Assembly: GCA_945898195.1 (NCBI GenBank) | Contig: CAMDHM010000007.1 | Location: 19,013-83,012 of the forward strand | Length of the DNA: 64,000 nucleotides | Reading direction: 5' to 3' | DNA from: Pseudobacteriovorax antillogorgiicola | Lineage (GTDB): Bacteria > Bdellovibrionota_B > Oligoflexia > Oligoflexales > RGVZ01 | Shown here: positions 54,257 to 63,911 of the stretch, in pieces | How the letters are laid out: every line of letters starts with the position of its first letter | Position numbering within the stretch: position 1 is the first letter of the stretch | The notes under the pieces: generated by a model | Told to the model about the DNA's origin: nothing | What the model saw: the letters and a program-made list of their open reading frames with translations, nothing else | Database searches by the model: none | Program-made: the position numbers and the translations under genes

Positions 54257-56041
54257 TTGCCTCACCGTAGACCTGAAAAATCATCTGAAAGCGGCTCTGA
54301 CAATGGGTCCGAGCACGGATCTCATCATGGCTCCGACCATGGGGCTGAACCCCGGCGCCGAGATTCTCGTGGTGGCGCAAAACGAGGCAATCGCCAAGCC
54401 TACCGGGAACCCGAGGCACCACCGCCATCAGATGAGCTTCGAAAACTGATTCACCACTCCCTGTCGACGAGTTCGTTCATCGTTTTCGACATCGAAAGTA
54501 CTGGGGGGAATCCAGAGAAAAACGGGATTACCGAGATTTTTGCCATTCGCTATGAGAAGGGCGAGGTCAAAGACACCTTTTACAGCATGGTAAACCCGAA
54601 GATTCCGATTCCGCCCATTGTTCGACGTATGACGGGAATCTCGAACTCAATGGTGAAGGATGCCCCGCTGATTGAGGATGTCATGCCGGACTTTTTGAAG
54701 TTCATCGGCGATGATGTCATGGTCAGTCACAACACCATTGGCGACCTAAAGTTCGTACGTTATTTCGCGCGGCAGGTCTGTCAGGTAGAATTGCCGAACT
54801 TCTTTCTATGCACGCATCTTTTAGTTGACCGCCTGGCTCCCGAGGCGCCCGTCAAGTCTCTCAAGGGACTCGCGAAGTTTTTTGGCCTGCCAGCTGGCGA
54901 TTTGCATCGGGCTGAGGCAGATGCTTATTTAACTCTAGAGCTGTTCAAAGTTCTTCTGAAACTCCTCGACGATCGCTCGGTGAAACGCATTGACGAGGCC
55001 ATTCGCCTCCAGGGCGACATGGAATCTGCGCTTCGCCTGAACTGGGCTATTCCGGCCGAAAAGCTGAAAAGCTTACCGCCGGGGCCCGGGGTTTACTTTA
55101 TGTACGATTACGAACGTAAGGTTCTATTTCTCAGCAGCGCGCTTTCCGTGGCGAGAGAAATTTCAAAACTCCAGCGCTTTGAGCTCGTTCCCAAGCAACT
55201 ATTAAAAACTGTGTTGCGTGCCTATGACTTGCGCGTGGAACGTTTTCCCAATGTGCTGGAAGCCTTGATCCACGAATGCGACAGTTTGGCTTCGACCCCG
55301 GTAAACTTCAAGCCAGTGGACTGGCATCAACGTTCTGTGCCTGCCTACTGCGTCGATCGGCATGATGGTCGCTGGTACCTTCGGGTTGGTGAGGTGGAAG
55401 AGGGGACAGTGGCTGCCTATGGTCCCATCAGTGATCGCCGAATCGCAATGGACCGGTGTATGGCGATTGCCCGTGCCTTTGGTAACGAGCTTGGTGATAA
55501 CGGAGCTCCCAATGGACAGGCTTGCTTGGATGATGGCCAGTCGGCAGCCGTGATGGCGTTCTTCGAAGGGCGTTTGGCTTCTTTTAGCGATGAGGCCATC
55601 AAGATGCGCCGCCGTCGTATTTTAGAAGTTCTATTTCGCCCGGCGGTTCGGACCCAACTCAATCATCAGGTCCAAGCGGCTCAGACACTGATGGGTATGG
55701 AAGGCGAAAATCAGCGCCAGCGGCTGCAATCCCTTATGGCAGCGACGGGGCTGGCCATTGTTCCAGACAGTGTTTCGGGGAGTTGGCAGGTTTATGAAGT
55801 CATTCGTGGTCGTCCGAAAATGCTTCAGCATTTGCGCGGGGAGTGGAAACAAAAACTCCACCAGGCCGGTCTCGCCAAACGCATCCATGAACGACTTGTG
55901 CGGGAAGAAAAGATGCTTTCGGCCACGGGTGTTTCACATAATGAAGCTGCCCGCGTAAATTCGTTTCTTTGGTGGAATCATTCCCAAGCTGGCCGTGAAG
56001 ATGCCGTGTTTTTGACGCTGGAAGATTTGCTTACAATCTAA
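54257..56041 (+). CDS. DEDDh exonuclease with degenerate GIY-YIG domain
   Basis: A 594-residue nuclease-type protein. After a Ser/His/Gly-rich, basic N-terminus (GSDNGSEHGSHHGSDHG, then RRRDSRGGAKRG) comes a DnaQ-like exonuclease at about 65-235: FIVFDIESTGGNPEKNGITE, VSHNTIGDLKFVR and HRAEADAYLTLELF. At about 270-345 lies a UvrC/Cho-type GIY-YIG fold (LPPGPGVYFMYDYERKVLFLSSAL), in which the second motif YIG reads FLS and catalytic residues seem lost. The rest is a long helical region. It is the DnaQ/UvrC fusion type linked to DNA repair or replication. The TTG at 54257 is the likely start (AGGAG five bases before). Confidence 0.85.
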   Translation: MPHRRPEKSSESGSDNGSEHGSHHGSDHGAEPRRRDSRGGAKRGNRQAYREPEAPPPSDELRKLIHHSLSTSSFIVFDIESTGGNPEKNGITEIFAIRYEKGEVKDTFYSMVNPKIPIPPIVRRMTGISNSMVKDAPLIEDVMPDFLKFIGDDVMVSHNTIGDLKFVRYFARQVCQVELPNFFLCTHLLVDRLAPEAPVKSLKGLAKFFGLPAGDLHRAEADAYLTLELFKVLLKLLDDRSVKRIDEAIRLQGDMESALRLNWAIPAEKLKSLPPGPGVYFMYDYERKVLFLSSALSVAREISKLQRFELVPKQLLKTVLRAYDLRVERFPNVLEALIHECDSLASTPVNFKPVDWHQRSVPAYCVDRHDGRWYLRVGEVEEGTVAAYGPISDRRIAMDRCMAIARAFGNELGDNGAPNGQACLDDGQSAAVMAFFEGRLASFSDEAIKMRRRRILEVLFRPAVRTQLNHQVQAAQTLMGMEGENQRQRLQSLMAATGLAIVPDSVSGSWQVYEVIRGRPKMLQHLRGEWKQKLHQAGLAKRIHERLVREEKMLSATGVSHNEAARVNSFLWWNHSQAGREDAVFLTLEDLLTI

Positions 56042-56062
56042 CTCTTCAAACGCTTCACTAGC

Positions 56063-56098
56063 GGCCTCGGATGACGCTGGACCGCGTCATCCGAAGCC
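56063..56098. terminator. Hairpin between convergent genes
   Basis: CGGATGACGC (56068-56077) pairs perfectly with GCGTCATCCG (56084-56093) over a six-base loop; GGC/GCC (63-65/96-98) extends it through a small internal loop. No T tract follows on either strand. It lies between the exonuclease and the convergent peroxiredoxin gene and may be a 3' end structure. Confidence 0.55.
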
Positions 56099-56118
56099 AC
56101 GGGTGGAAGGGTTATTTC

Positions 56119-56700
56119 TTACTTTGCAAAGTAGGTTTTTAGGCCTTCTGCAGTCGGCGTCATCGATTTTTCGCCTTTTTTCCAGTTTGCTGGACAAACT
56201 TCGCCGTGTTTTTCATGGAACTGTAGGGCTTCGACCAAGCGAAGCATTTCGTCAACGTTGCGGCCAAGGGGCAAATCGTTGACCGTCTGCTGACGGACGA
56301 TGCCGTCCTTGTCGATCAGGAACGTGCCGCGCAGGGCGATTCCTGCTTCTGGAATCAGCACGTCATAATCGCGTGCGATCGTCTTGTTGATGTCGGCCAA
56401 CAGTGGATACTTCACGCCCTGGATACCGCCTTCAGAAACGGGGGTTTTAAGCCAGGCGTTGTGGCTGAATTGGCTGTCGACCGAGCAGCCGATCACTTCC
56501 GTATTTAGCTCACGAAATTTCTCAAGATTGTCTTGGAAAGCGTGAAGCTCGGTCGGGCAAACAAAAGTGAAATCGAGTGGATAAAAGAACAAGACCACGT
56601 GCTTGCCGCGCAGGTCGCTGAGGCTGATTTCTTTGAAATCGCCAGCAATTGCCGCGGTTGCTTTAAATTCTGGGGCTTTTTTTCCGACGAGAACGGCCAT
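56119..56700 (-). CDS. 2-Cys peroxiredoxin (AhpC/Prx1 type)
   Basis: A 193-residue peroxiredoxin that reduces peroxides. The peroxidatic Cys is in FYPLDFTFVCPTELHAFQD and the resolving Cys in EVCPANWKKG; the KTIARDYDVL and ALRGTFLIDKDGIVR stretches are typical of the Prx1/AhpC group. ATG is preceded by GGAGGT. No AhpF is adjacent, so thioredoxin is the likely reductant. Monocistronic. Confidence 0.96.
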   Translation of the reverse strand: MAVLVGKKAPEFKATAAIAGDFKEISLSDLRGKHVVLFFYPLDFTFVCPTELHAFQDNLEKFRELNTEVIGCSVDSQFSHNAWLKTPVSEGGIQGVKYPLLADINKTIARDYDVLIPEAGIALRGTFLIDKDGIVRQQTVNDLPLGRNVDEMLRLVEALQFHEKHGEVCPANWKKGEKSMTPTAEGLKTYFAK

Positions 56701-56857
56701 GAGTGACCTCCTTTGATTGTATTAAAAGTGCCTGAAACCGTTGACGCACTATGCTTTCCAGCATAAGACCAGACCTCCGCATTGGTGTCAAGTTGCGCAA
56801 TTCATTGACGCAAAACTTAAACAATAGCGCCGCACTGGACGAGGAGAGGCTTAAATC

Positions 56858-58171
56858 ATGCCAACCACCCATCAATCTTCGGCGATGGAATTTAACCGAC
56901 GGGAATTTCTCTCTTTTTTATCCATGTCGGCCGCGGCTGCCTTGGCTTGGAAGGCGTTTCCGAGTGTTCTGACCGGAACGGCATGGGCATCTGATGTGCC
57001 TGGCTTCGCTGGCTTCGCTGGCTTTCAAGTGGCGCCTTTTACAGCACTTCCACCCTTGAGCAACGACGATTTTGTGGTCGCCGATGGCGCCCGGGCCAGG
57101 ATTTTGTTGCGCAAGGTGGAGCGGGCAAAAGTGCTGAGCAGATTAGGTTAGAACATCTGGCGATCGGTGCGTCCATCGTCCGTATTGTCCGGGAGAATCC
57201 TCACGGCGCATGGCGCTTTGGTGGACATCACAAGCTGAACCGCCGCATCACGGCACTGACGCCGATACCCTACGCAAATGGGACGACCATTCGCGGCCAA
57301 GACCATGCGATCGGGACCCTTGCCAATTGCTCTGGCGGTGTTACGCCATGGGGAACTGTGTTGACGTGCGAAGAAAACTACAAAGAATTTTATGGTGAAT
57401 TGGATGGCCCTGACCGCGAGGATTGGCAATCACGGGTAACCTTTGATGCCGGGTACGACAACGGCTGGCGGGACCAGGCTCATCATCACCCTTGGCATTA
57501 TGGGTGGGTGGTTGAAGCCGATCCCATGACCGGCTCCGCGCGCGAAATTTAGCGATCAATTGGATGTGTTGCTGCATGCCCGCGAGGCGGGACTCGCGGC
57601 GGGCGCAACCCCGATGGATCGTCCTGAGGGAATCGATATCCATCCGAAGACTGGAAATGTTTTCATTGCCCTGACTAATAATTCTTCCGTCGGCAACCAT
57701 CATGGGTCATTTTTGTGCATCACTGAAAAAAATGCTGATCCGGCGGCCACGGAATTTACATCAGAGGCATTTCTGGTTGGAGGTCCTGAAACCGGGTTTT
57801 CGTGTCCCGACAACATCGCGTTCGACCGCAATGGCAGCCTATGGTTCACCACCGACGTCAGTAAAGACAAGATTGGCGTGGGGCTTTACGCTGGCTATGG
57901 CAACAACGCCTTTTTTGTCGTCCCGGCGCAAGGTCCGGACGCGGGAAGGGCCTTGCGCTTCGCTAGCGGGCCGGTCGCAGCAGAACTAACGGGACCATGC
58001 TTTTCGGGCGATGAGCAAACCATTTTTCTGTCGGTACAGCATCCTGGGGAGACATCAATTATCGGTCAGCCCTACACGTCTTCTTGGCCAGATGGCACGC
58101 CCGGAGCAATGCCCCGGTCCGCGATTGTCGCCATTGATGGATTGCCGTGGAAAAAAGAAAGCGTGGTTTGA
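56858..58171 (+). pseudogene. Decayed PhoX-family (DUF839) alkaline phosphatase-like gene
   Basis: Three frames hold successive pieces of one family protein. Piece 1 (56858 to about 57110) starts with the Tat signal FNRREFLSFLSMSAAAALAW and continues to DDFVVADGARARILLRK. Piece 2 (about 57095-57552, second frame) has HLAIGASIVRIVRE and the family core GGVTPWGTVLTCEENYKEFYG to HYGWVVEADPMTGSARE, then a stop. Piece 3 (about 57545-58171, third frame) has GATPMDRPEGIDIHP, NVFIALTNNSS and FSCPDNIAFDRNGSLWFTTD. About 85 residues normally between pieces 1 and 2, and about 100 between 2 and 3, are missing (inference from memory of the family). Internal deletions, not only single frameshifts, so it is dead as a whole. 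Confidence 0.85.
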
Positions 58172-58197
58172 GGGCTGCAGAGATCACGATCACAACT

Positions 58198-59310
58198 TTA
58201 GTCCATGTTGGACGAAGCAAACACCGTGACCTCGCGTCGGTCATGATAAAGCTGGCGAGCAGCCAAATACCATTGGTCGTTAGCCGCGCCAATGATGTCG
58301 AGGCAGCGGAGCACTTCGTCGCGACGCTGTTTCATCGGCAGCTTTAGGTTCACCATCGCATTTTTGCATAAGCCCTCACCGATCCAGTGGGCCACCAGTT
58401 TCGCAACCCGGGAAGGTTGCTCCACCACATCGCAAATTAACCAGTCGACGGGACTTTTTGGCCTGTAGTGAAAAGCATCAACGGAAAGGTGATTCACCAT
58501 TCCCGTGGCCATCAGGGCGTCGTCCATTTTCCCATTGTCGACGGCCGTGACAAACATCTCGCGCTGGATGAGCTGCCAGGTCCATCCGCCTGGGGATGCG
58601 CCGAGGTCAACGGCCGTAAGTCCTGGGCGAAGCAAGTGGTCGCGTTGCCCCTTGGTCATAAAGATGTGAAAGGCTTCTTCCAGTTTTAGCGTGGAACGGC
58701 TTGGTGCCGATGGCGGCAATTTCAAGCGCGCCACGCCGTCAATCCAAGGCGAGGAATTGCCCGGGTCGATCCAAGTCAACATGGCCTGTTTGGCGCGGTC
58801 GAAGAAAAAAACATTAAATGTCGGCAAACCCTTAGCGCCGTTTTTGGTCAGCATGCCTGCTTTGCCAAGTGCCTTGGTCAGCGCCGGATGAACCAGTTTG
58901 GAAAAACGCGTCAGTTCCTTGCCGTCGTTGTTATCAGGATAAGTCACAACCAACCGGTTGTATTGAATTCCTGCCGCTGGAAAAATTGATTCGAGGGCGG
59001 CTGCGGCGATGGGCGCTGCACGGTCGCGCGCATCACCAAGATCAAGTGGGCCAAAACCAAAGGCCAATTGCCGGGCAAAGACCAGAGACTTGACGGGAAG
59101 TTTGCGGCGCAGGGCCATCAGCTCGTTGGTGCTGGCCAATGGCAGCATTGCAAAGGCCGAGTTGGCGACGGTGACCGGCAGTGGCTGGCGCTGCAAACCA
59201 AGAACTTGGACGACCATCGCGGCCAGTTCTTGTCCCGCTTCGGCTTCGAAACCCTCGCGGCAATACACGAGGATCATCGGCTTTAACTTTGGTGCAACGG
59301 CGTCGGTCAC
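58198..59310 (-). CDS. rlmM: 23S rRNA C2498 ribose methyltransferase
   Basis: SAM-dependent 2'-O-methyltransferase acting on C2498 of 23S rRNA, 370 residues, like the E. coli protein in length. The SAM-binding motif AVDLGASPGGWTWQLIQR, the catalytic-tetrad region VDWLICDVVEQPSRVAKLV and NAMVNLKLPMKQRRDE, and an N-terminal THUMP-like region (about 10-140) are visible. It begins directly next to the pruA stop on the same strand, so both are co-transcribed. Confidence 0.93.
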   Translation of the reverse strand: MTDAVAPKLKPMILVYCREGFEAEAGQELAAMVVQVLGLQRQPLPVTVANSAFAMLPLASTNELMALRRKLPVKSLVFARQLAFGFGPLDLGDARDRAAPIAAAALESIFPAAGIQYNRLVVTYPDNNDGKELTRFSKLVHPALTKALGKAGMLTKNGAKGLPTFNVFFFDRAKQAMLTWIDPGNSSPWIDGVARLKLPPSAPSRSTLKLEEAFHIFMTKGQRDHLLRPGLTAVDLGASPGGWTWQLIQREMFVTAVDNGKMDDALMATGMVNHLSVDAFHYRPKSPVDWLICDVVEQPSRVAKLVAHWIGEGLCKNAMVNLKLPMKQRRDEVLRCLDIIGAANDQWYLAARQLYHDRREVTVFASSNMD

Positions 59311-60942
59311 TTAGGACTCCATCATATGCGGATAACGGTGATCCGTAATCGGTAGAAAATTTTCTTTGATGGTGCGCATGGAAACCCAGCGCAACAAATT
59401 CAGCATGCTGCCGGCCTTATCATTGGTGCCGGAAGATCGGGCCCCACCAAAAGGCTGTTGTCCGACCACGGCTCCAGTCGGCTTGTCGTTGATATAGAAA
59501 TTGCCGGCGGCGCCTTCTAGGGCGTTGGTCATGTGGTGGATCACCCGGCGCTCGCGCGCAAAGATGGCCCCCGTCAATGCGTAAGGCGTGGCTTCATCGC
59601 ACAGCTTTAATGCCTCTTCGAATTTGCTGTCCTCATACACGTAGACGGTCAGCACCGGTCCAAAAATTTCTTCTACCATAGTCTTGAACGTCGGGTTGGT
59701 GGTTTCGATGACGGTTGGGCGAATGAACCATCCCTTGGTGTCATCGCATTGTCCGCCGGCGATGACCTTTGCATCGGAGGCCCCTTTTGCGAACTCAATG
59801 TAGCCTTTGATTTTTTTATAGGCTCGCTCGTCGATCACCGCCCCCATGAAGTTGGTGAAGTCTTCGGGGTCACCCATTTTGAGTTCTTCAGTGATTGCGA
59901 CCAGACGATCGCGCACGTGTGGCCAGATGCTTTTTGGAATGTAGGCTCGTGATGCTGCCGAACACTTTTGGCCCTGATATTCGAAAGAGCCGCGGACCAG
60001 GGCCGTCACCAGTTGGTCGATATCAGCCGAGGGATGGGCAAAAATAAAATCCTTGCCGCCAGTTTCTCCGACCAGCCGGGGGTATGATTTGTAGCGGTCG
60101 ATGTTGTTTCCGACGGTTTTCCAAAGGTGATTGAAGGTTGCGGTGGATCCCGTGAAATGGATTCCGGCCAGATCGCGATGTTCAAGGAGCGCGTCGCTAA
60201 TCGCCGCTGCCTCGCCGGGTAAGAAATTAATAACCCCTGGCGGCAATCCGGCTTCTTCCAAAATCTGCATGCCGATCCAAGACGAAAGGGCACCCGTGGC
60301 GGCGGGCTTCCAAACCACCGTACAGCCCATTAATGCAGGGGCGCACGGCAGGTTTACCGAAATAGAGGTGAAGTTGAACGGAGCCACGGCGTAAACAAAG
60401 CCCTCCAAGGGGCGCGCTGCGAGGCGGTTCCATTGTCCAGCCGGCGAGGTGGGTTGCTGGCTGTATATTTCCGTCATGTAATGGACGTTCCAGCGGAAAA
60501 AATCGATCAACTCGCATGCGGCGTCGATTTCAGATTGAAAGCAGGTTTTACTTTGGCCGAGCATCGTCGCAGCGTTCATTTTTGCACGGTATTTTGTCGC
60601 GAGCAGGTCGGCGGCCTTAAGAAACACGGCGGCCCGCTCCTCCCAAGGAAGCGTGGACCAGGACTTTCGAGCGTACAGGGCGGCATCAACGGCAGCCTGT
60701 GTATCTTCACTGGACGCCTGGGCACAGTGAGCAAGGGTTAAAGATTTATTGTGTGGGCTGGTTACAGCCCTGCGGTTTTTTGTCATGATGTGCTTGCCGT
60801 CGATGACCAGCGGGATTTCAATTGCCGTCTGGACTTGGCGGGCAAGCTCACTTTTCAGTTCACGTTTCTCTGGCGACCCTGGTGCAAAAGACCGGATCGG
60901 TTCGTTGGTGGGGGTCGGGACATTGAATCGTGCGTTTGACAT
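59311..60942 (-). CDS. pruA: L-glutamate gamma-semialdehyde dehydrogenase (P5C dehydrogenase)
   Basis: Oxidises glutamate semialdehyde (from P5C) to glutamate in proline and arginine breakdown. The 543 residues match the long bacterial/mitochondrial P5CDH type without a proline dehydrogenase domain: [52 protein letters not shown], catalytic Cys in [16 protein letters not shown], and [23 protein letters not shown]. The ATG has GGAGA seven bases upstream. No putA-like gene is near. It lies immediately 5' of rlmM. Confidence 0.95.
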   Translation of the reverse strand: MSNARFNVPTPTNEPIRSFAPGSPEKRELKSELARQVQTAIEIPLVIDGKHIMTKNRRAVTSPHNKSLTLAHCAQASSEDTQAAVDAALYARKSWSTLPWEERAAVFLKAADLLATKYRAKMNAATMLGQSKTCFQSEIDAACELIDFFRWNVHYMTEIYSQQPTSPAGQWNRLAARPLEGFVYAVAPFNFTSISVNLPCAPALMGCTVVWKPAATGALSSWIGMQILEEAGLPPGVINFLPGEAAAISDALLEHRDLAGIHFTGSTATFNHLWKTVGNNIDRYKSYPRLVGETGGKDFIFAHPSADIDQLVTALVRGSFEYQGQKCSAASRAYIPKSIWPHVRDRLVAITEELKMGDPEDFTNFMGAVIDERAYKKIKGYIEFAKGASDAKVIAGGQCDDTKGWFIRPTVIETTNPTFKTMVEEIFGPVLTVYVYEDSKFEEALKLCDEATPYALTGAIFARERRVIHHMTNALEGAAGNFYINDKPTGAVVGQQPFGGARSSGTNDKAGSMLNLLRWVSMRTIKENFLPITDHRYPHMMES

Positions 60943-60978
60943 GAGTTTTCTCCGTCTTTAAGTCGTGGAGACCGTAGC

Positions 60979-61911
60979 ATGAAGAAGTATGTGAAACCAA
61001 GCGCTGAGGAGATCCGCCAGAGGCTGACCCCCGCGCAGTTTTCAGTGACCCAGCAGGACGCCACGGAACCCCCGTTCCGCAATGCTTTTTGGGACCACAA
61101 AGAACCTGGGATTTATGTCGACATTGTCTCCGGGGAGCCGCTTTTTTCATCCCTCGATAAATTCGATTCCGGGTGCGGTTGGCCTAGTTTTACCAAACCC
61201 GTGAAAGCGGAAAGGGTTTCTGAAAAAATTGATCGCAAACACGGGCAAGTCCGGACCGAGGTCCGATCCGTCGGGGCAGACTCTCATTTGGGGCATGTTT
61301 TCGATGATGGTCCGGCTCCGAGTGGGTTACGTTACTGCATCAATTCCGCGGCCTTGCGCTTTATTCCAGTCCATGAAATGGCGCGTGACGGTTATGAAGA
61401 TCTAACTTCGTTATTTAAGGAGTCTTCCATGGAAGTGGCCGTTCTGGCAGGTGGATGTTTTTGGGGTGTTGAAGAAATTTTGCGCGAGATCAAGGGAGTC
61501 GTCGCAACCCGGGTTGGTTACACTGGGGGCGACCTTGAGGCGCCCGACTATGATCGAGTAAAGACTGGGGTGACCGGGCATGCCGAAGCCGTCGAGATCA
61601 CTTTCGATCCCGGTGTCCTGAGGTTTGAGGATCTACTTGGTTATTTCTTCCGCCTTCATGACCCAACCATGCTTAACCGTCAAATGAATGACGTCGGAAC
61701 CCAGTACCGATCCGCGATTTTCTGGCAAACCGAGGTTCAGCGCGGGACCGCTGAACGGGTCAAGGCTGCGGTTGCAGACTCCGGAAAGTGGGCAAAGCCC
61801 GTCGTCACGGCGATTGTGCCAAAGGTCCACTTTTGGCCGGCCGAGGAATACCATCAGAAGTATCTGCTCAAGAATCCGGAGGGTTACAACTGCCACTTCC
61901 TGCGAAAATAA
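60979..61911 (+). CDS. msrBA: Peptide methionine sulfoxide reductase MsrB-MsrA fusion
   Basis: A 310-residue bifunctional repair enzyme in the order MsrB (about 1-135) then MsrA (about 150-310). MsrB has [15 protein letters not shown] and the catalytic Cys in [15 protein letters not shown]; the two zinc CxxC pairs found in many MsrB proteins are absent ([13 protein letters not shown]). MsrA has [18 protein letters not shown] with its nucleophile Cys, [26 protein letters not shown] and [10 protein letters not shown]. No signal peptide, so cytoplasmic. It is divergent from pruA with 36 bp between starts. Confidence 0.95.
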   Translation: MKKYVKPSAEEIRQRLTPAQFSVTQQDATEPPFRNAFWDHKEPGIYVDIVSGEPLFSSLDKFDSGCGWPSFTKPVKAERVSEKIDRKHGQVRTEVRSVGADSHLGHVFDDGPAPSGLRYCINSAALRFIPVHEMARDGYEDLTSLFKESSMEVAVLAGGCFWGVEEILREIKGVVATRVGYTGGDLEAPDYDRVKTGVTGHAEAVEITFDPGVLRFEDLLGYFFRLHDPTMLNRQMNDVGTQYRSAIFWQTEVQRGTAERVKAAVADSGKWAKPVVTAIVPKVHFWPAEEYHQKYLLKNPEGYNCHFLRK

Positions 61912-61986
61912 TGCCAGTCGTGCTAGGATTGTGGGTAACGATTCAACGCTCAGATTGATCTTTGAGGCCAAGGAGGTCTTGGATCC

Positions 61987-62499
61987 ATGTCCAAAAATGA
62001 AAGTGCAACCAAAGACGTTATTAGCCCATCCGACGGAGCTAATCGCCGCAGTGCGCGAAATTTTCTATTGCAACCGTTCCTGCAAATTCAGCTTGGTTTG
62101 GCCAGTCTGATGCTTTCCTTTGCCTTTGCAGGAGTCATTTCCTGGTTGTTTTATATTCACCTAAATCAGTTTGCGACGGTGGTCATTCAGTTGACCGATG
62201 CTGAGGACGCAGTTTTGAAGCTTCTCTACTCTAGCCTCTCAGAGATGCGTAACGCAGTTTTAGGGACGATTGCGGTTTTCTTGGTTGCTAACATCGTTGC
62301 ATCCATTTTTTTCACCCACCGGATGGTTGGTCCAACCGTTGCATTTCGCAGGCTGATTCGCGGTTTGATTGATGGCAAGTATGGAATGCAGATTAAATTG
62401 CGCGACGGTGATGCCTTCGTGGAAGTCGCCGATGAACTCAATGAGTTGTCCAGCAAACTTGCCGACAAGTATAAAGACGAGAAAAAATCCGGGAAGTAG
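61987..62499 (+). CDS. Two-TM membrane protein with HAMP domain
   Basis: A 170-residue membrane protein with two hydrophobic helices (about 35-57 and 85-107) flanking a short external loop, then a HAMP-like linker (HRMVGPTVAFRRLIRGLIDG, DGDAFVEVADELNELSSKLAD). It has no output domain, so it could be an adaptor or a partner of another sensor. ATG is preceded by AAGGAGGT about eight bases back, a strong site. It lies 6 bp from the next gene. Confidence 0.8.
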   Translation: MSKNESATKDVISPSDGANRRSARNFLLQPFLQIQLGLASLMLSFAFAGVISWLFYIHLNQFATVVIQLTDAEDAVLKLLYSSLSEMRNAVLGTIAVFLVANIVASIFFTHRMVGPTVAFRRLIRGLIDGKYGMQIKLRDGDAFVEVADELNELSSKLADKYKDEKKSGK

Positions 62500-62504
62500 G
62501 CACC

Positions 62505-63479
62505 GTGCAATCAGAAAATGACTGGTTCCTGCCAGCGATCTTTGCCGAGGGTTCTGTTGGAGCGTGCCTTGGTGCGGTCGTTACGGAACTGGACCGACGC
62601 CGTGATTTTATCGTCGCTGTAAAAGCGAGGCTTGATCAGGCCAACGTAGGGACCGCGGATGCCGTTACGGATCTTGGCAATCGGATCAAACCCCTTGAAA
62701 ACACTCTGCGCACGCGATTGCCGATGTTGCTTCCGGATCGTCCCGGGGCTTGGTTCAGGGTTTCTGCTGCCCGAACGTCTGGGCCTTTTGCAACCTCGCT
62801 TTTGCACGAGCCGGTTTTCGCTCCCTATGGTTCAGCCCCCAATCATCTTGTGCGAGATGGCCTTGTCAATGCCTGGATAAAAAGCACGACATCGGTTGGC
62901 GTTTTTCGCGTGGGCATTCGGTGCCTTTGGCTGACCCTGTTGGAACTCAATGCCCGCTATCGGGCCATTAACGAACTCGACGGGATTCATTCCGGGTTGG
63001 CCCTTGATCGGCTACCGGAAGGGTTGCCGGAATTTCTGGATAGCAAGTCATTGCGCGCATTTTTAGGCAATGTCCGTAATGAAATGACTGGCTGCCGCCA
63101 GCGCCTCGACGCCTGTTATCGGGATCTACTTACGGCGTCGGACGCGTTTTTTGAGGCGCAAACGAATGCTGGATCGCCAAGTCAAGCCGGAGCTCGAACG
63201 GCTGGATGGCGGGATAAAGCAGAGGAATTTCGTGACGAACAGAGCCGTCGTCGGAATGAGGCCGCTCAGCAACGTGTTGGCGCGTCGGTCAAGACCTCTC
63301 GTGATATTGAGGCGCTGCGATATTTTGGATTCAACGATTTTCCTGCGCAGGATGAGTTGCGCCGAAAATATTTGGAGCTGGCCAGAAAGTACCATCCAGA
63401 TTCCAACACTGGTCACGAAGAGAAGTTCAAGACCCTCAGTCGCGTGTACGAACATTTGTTGCAGAGATGCAGCCCTTGA
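62505..63479 (+). CDS. Protein with C-terminal J-domain
   Basis: A 324-residue cytoplasmic protein beginning with GTG. Residues about 265-320 are a compact J-domain: LRYFGFNDFPAQDELRRKYLELARKYHPDSNTGHEEKFKTL, with the HPD motif that stimulates Hsp70. The long N-terminal part (about 1-230), which has helical heptads late, is not recognised. Its C-terminal J-domain position and coupling to a HAMP membrane protein suggest it recruits DnaK to a membrane or signalling complex; inferred only. Confidence 0.78.
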   Translation: MQSENDWFLPAIFAEGSVGACLGAVVTELDRRRDFIVAVKARLDQANVGTADAVTDLGNRIKPLENTLRTRLPMLLPDRPGAWFRVSAARTSGPFATSLLHEPVFAPYGSAPNHLVRDGLVNAWIKSTTSVGVFRVGIRCLWLTLLELNARYRAINELDGIHSGLALDRLPEGLPEFLDSKSLRAFLGNVRNEMTGCRQRLDACYRDLLTASDAFFEAQTNAGSPSQAGARTAGWRDKAEEFRDEQSRRRNEAAQQRVGASVKTSRDIEALRYFGFNDFPAQDELRRKYLELARKYHPDSNTGHEEKFKTLSRVYEHLLQRCSP

Positions 63480-63494
63480 TGTCATAAGAACCAA

Positions 63495-63911
63495 ATGGCA
63501 ACTCCCCAAGGAAAATTGAGGCTTTTACCCCTGCTGCGCTTGCGATGCCCCTACTGTGGTTCAACGCCGATGCTGGTAAAGGGCTCTTGGTTTTATTTTG
63601 GTCCGGGCTGCAAAGTTTGTGATTACGCCTTCGAGCGCGAGCCGGGTTATTTCACCGGTGCTTCTTGGATGGTGAATTACGCGGCCCTGGCCGGATTTGG
63701 ATGCGGCTTCGGGGCGTTTCTTTTGTATCGACTGCCAAACCTAGATGCGATGTGGATTGCAGCGATTGTTTCCGTGTTCTTGATCGCCTTCGGATTGTGG
63801 TTTGTTCCCTACAGTATGGCGTTGTGGCTTGGTTTCGACCATTTCATCCATCCGTTAAGCGCAATGGATAAGTGTTACCCGGCTGTCGAAGTTTACGACA
63901 CTTTGTCATGA
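63495..63911 (+). CDS. DUF983 family membrane protein
   Basis: A 138-residue protein with the DUF983 form: a zinc-ribbon-like LRCPYCGSTPML and GPGCKVCDYAFEREPGYFTGASWMVNY, then two membrane helices (about 62-80 and 90-110). Function unknown. ATG at 63495 lacks a strong ribosome site. The following ATG at 63908 overlaps its stop. Confidence 0.85.
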   Translation: MATPQGKLRLLPLLRLRCPYCGSTPMLVKGSWFYFGPGCKVCDYAFEREPGYFTGASWMVNYAALAGFGCGFGAFLLYRLPNLDAMWIAAIVSVFLIAFGLWFVPYSMALWLGFDHFIHPLSAMDKCYPAVEVYDTLS

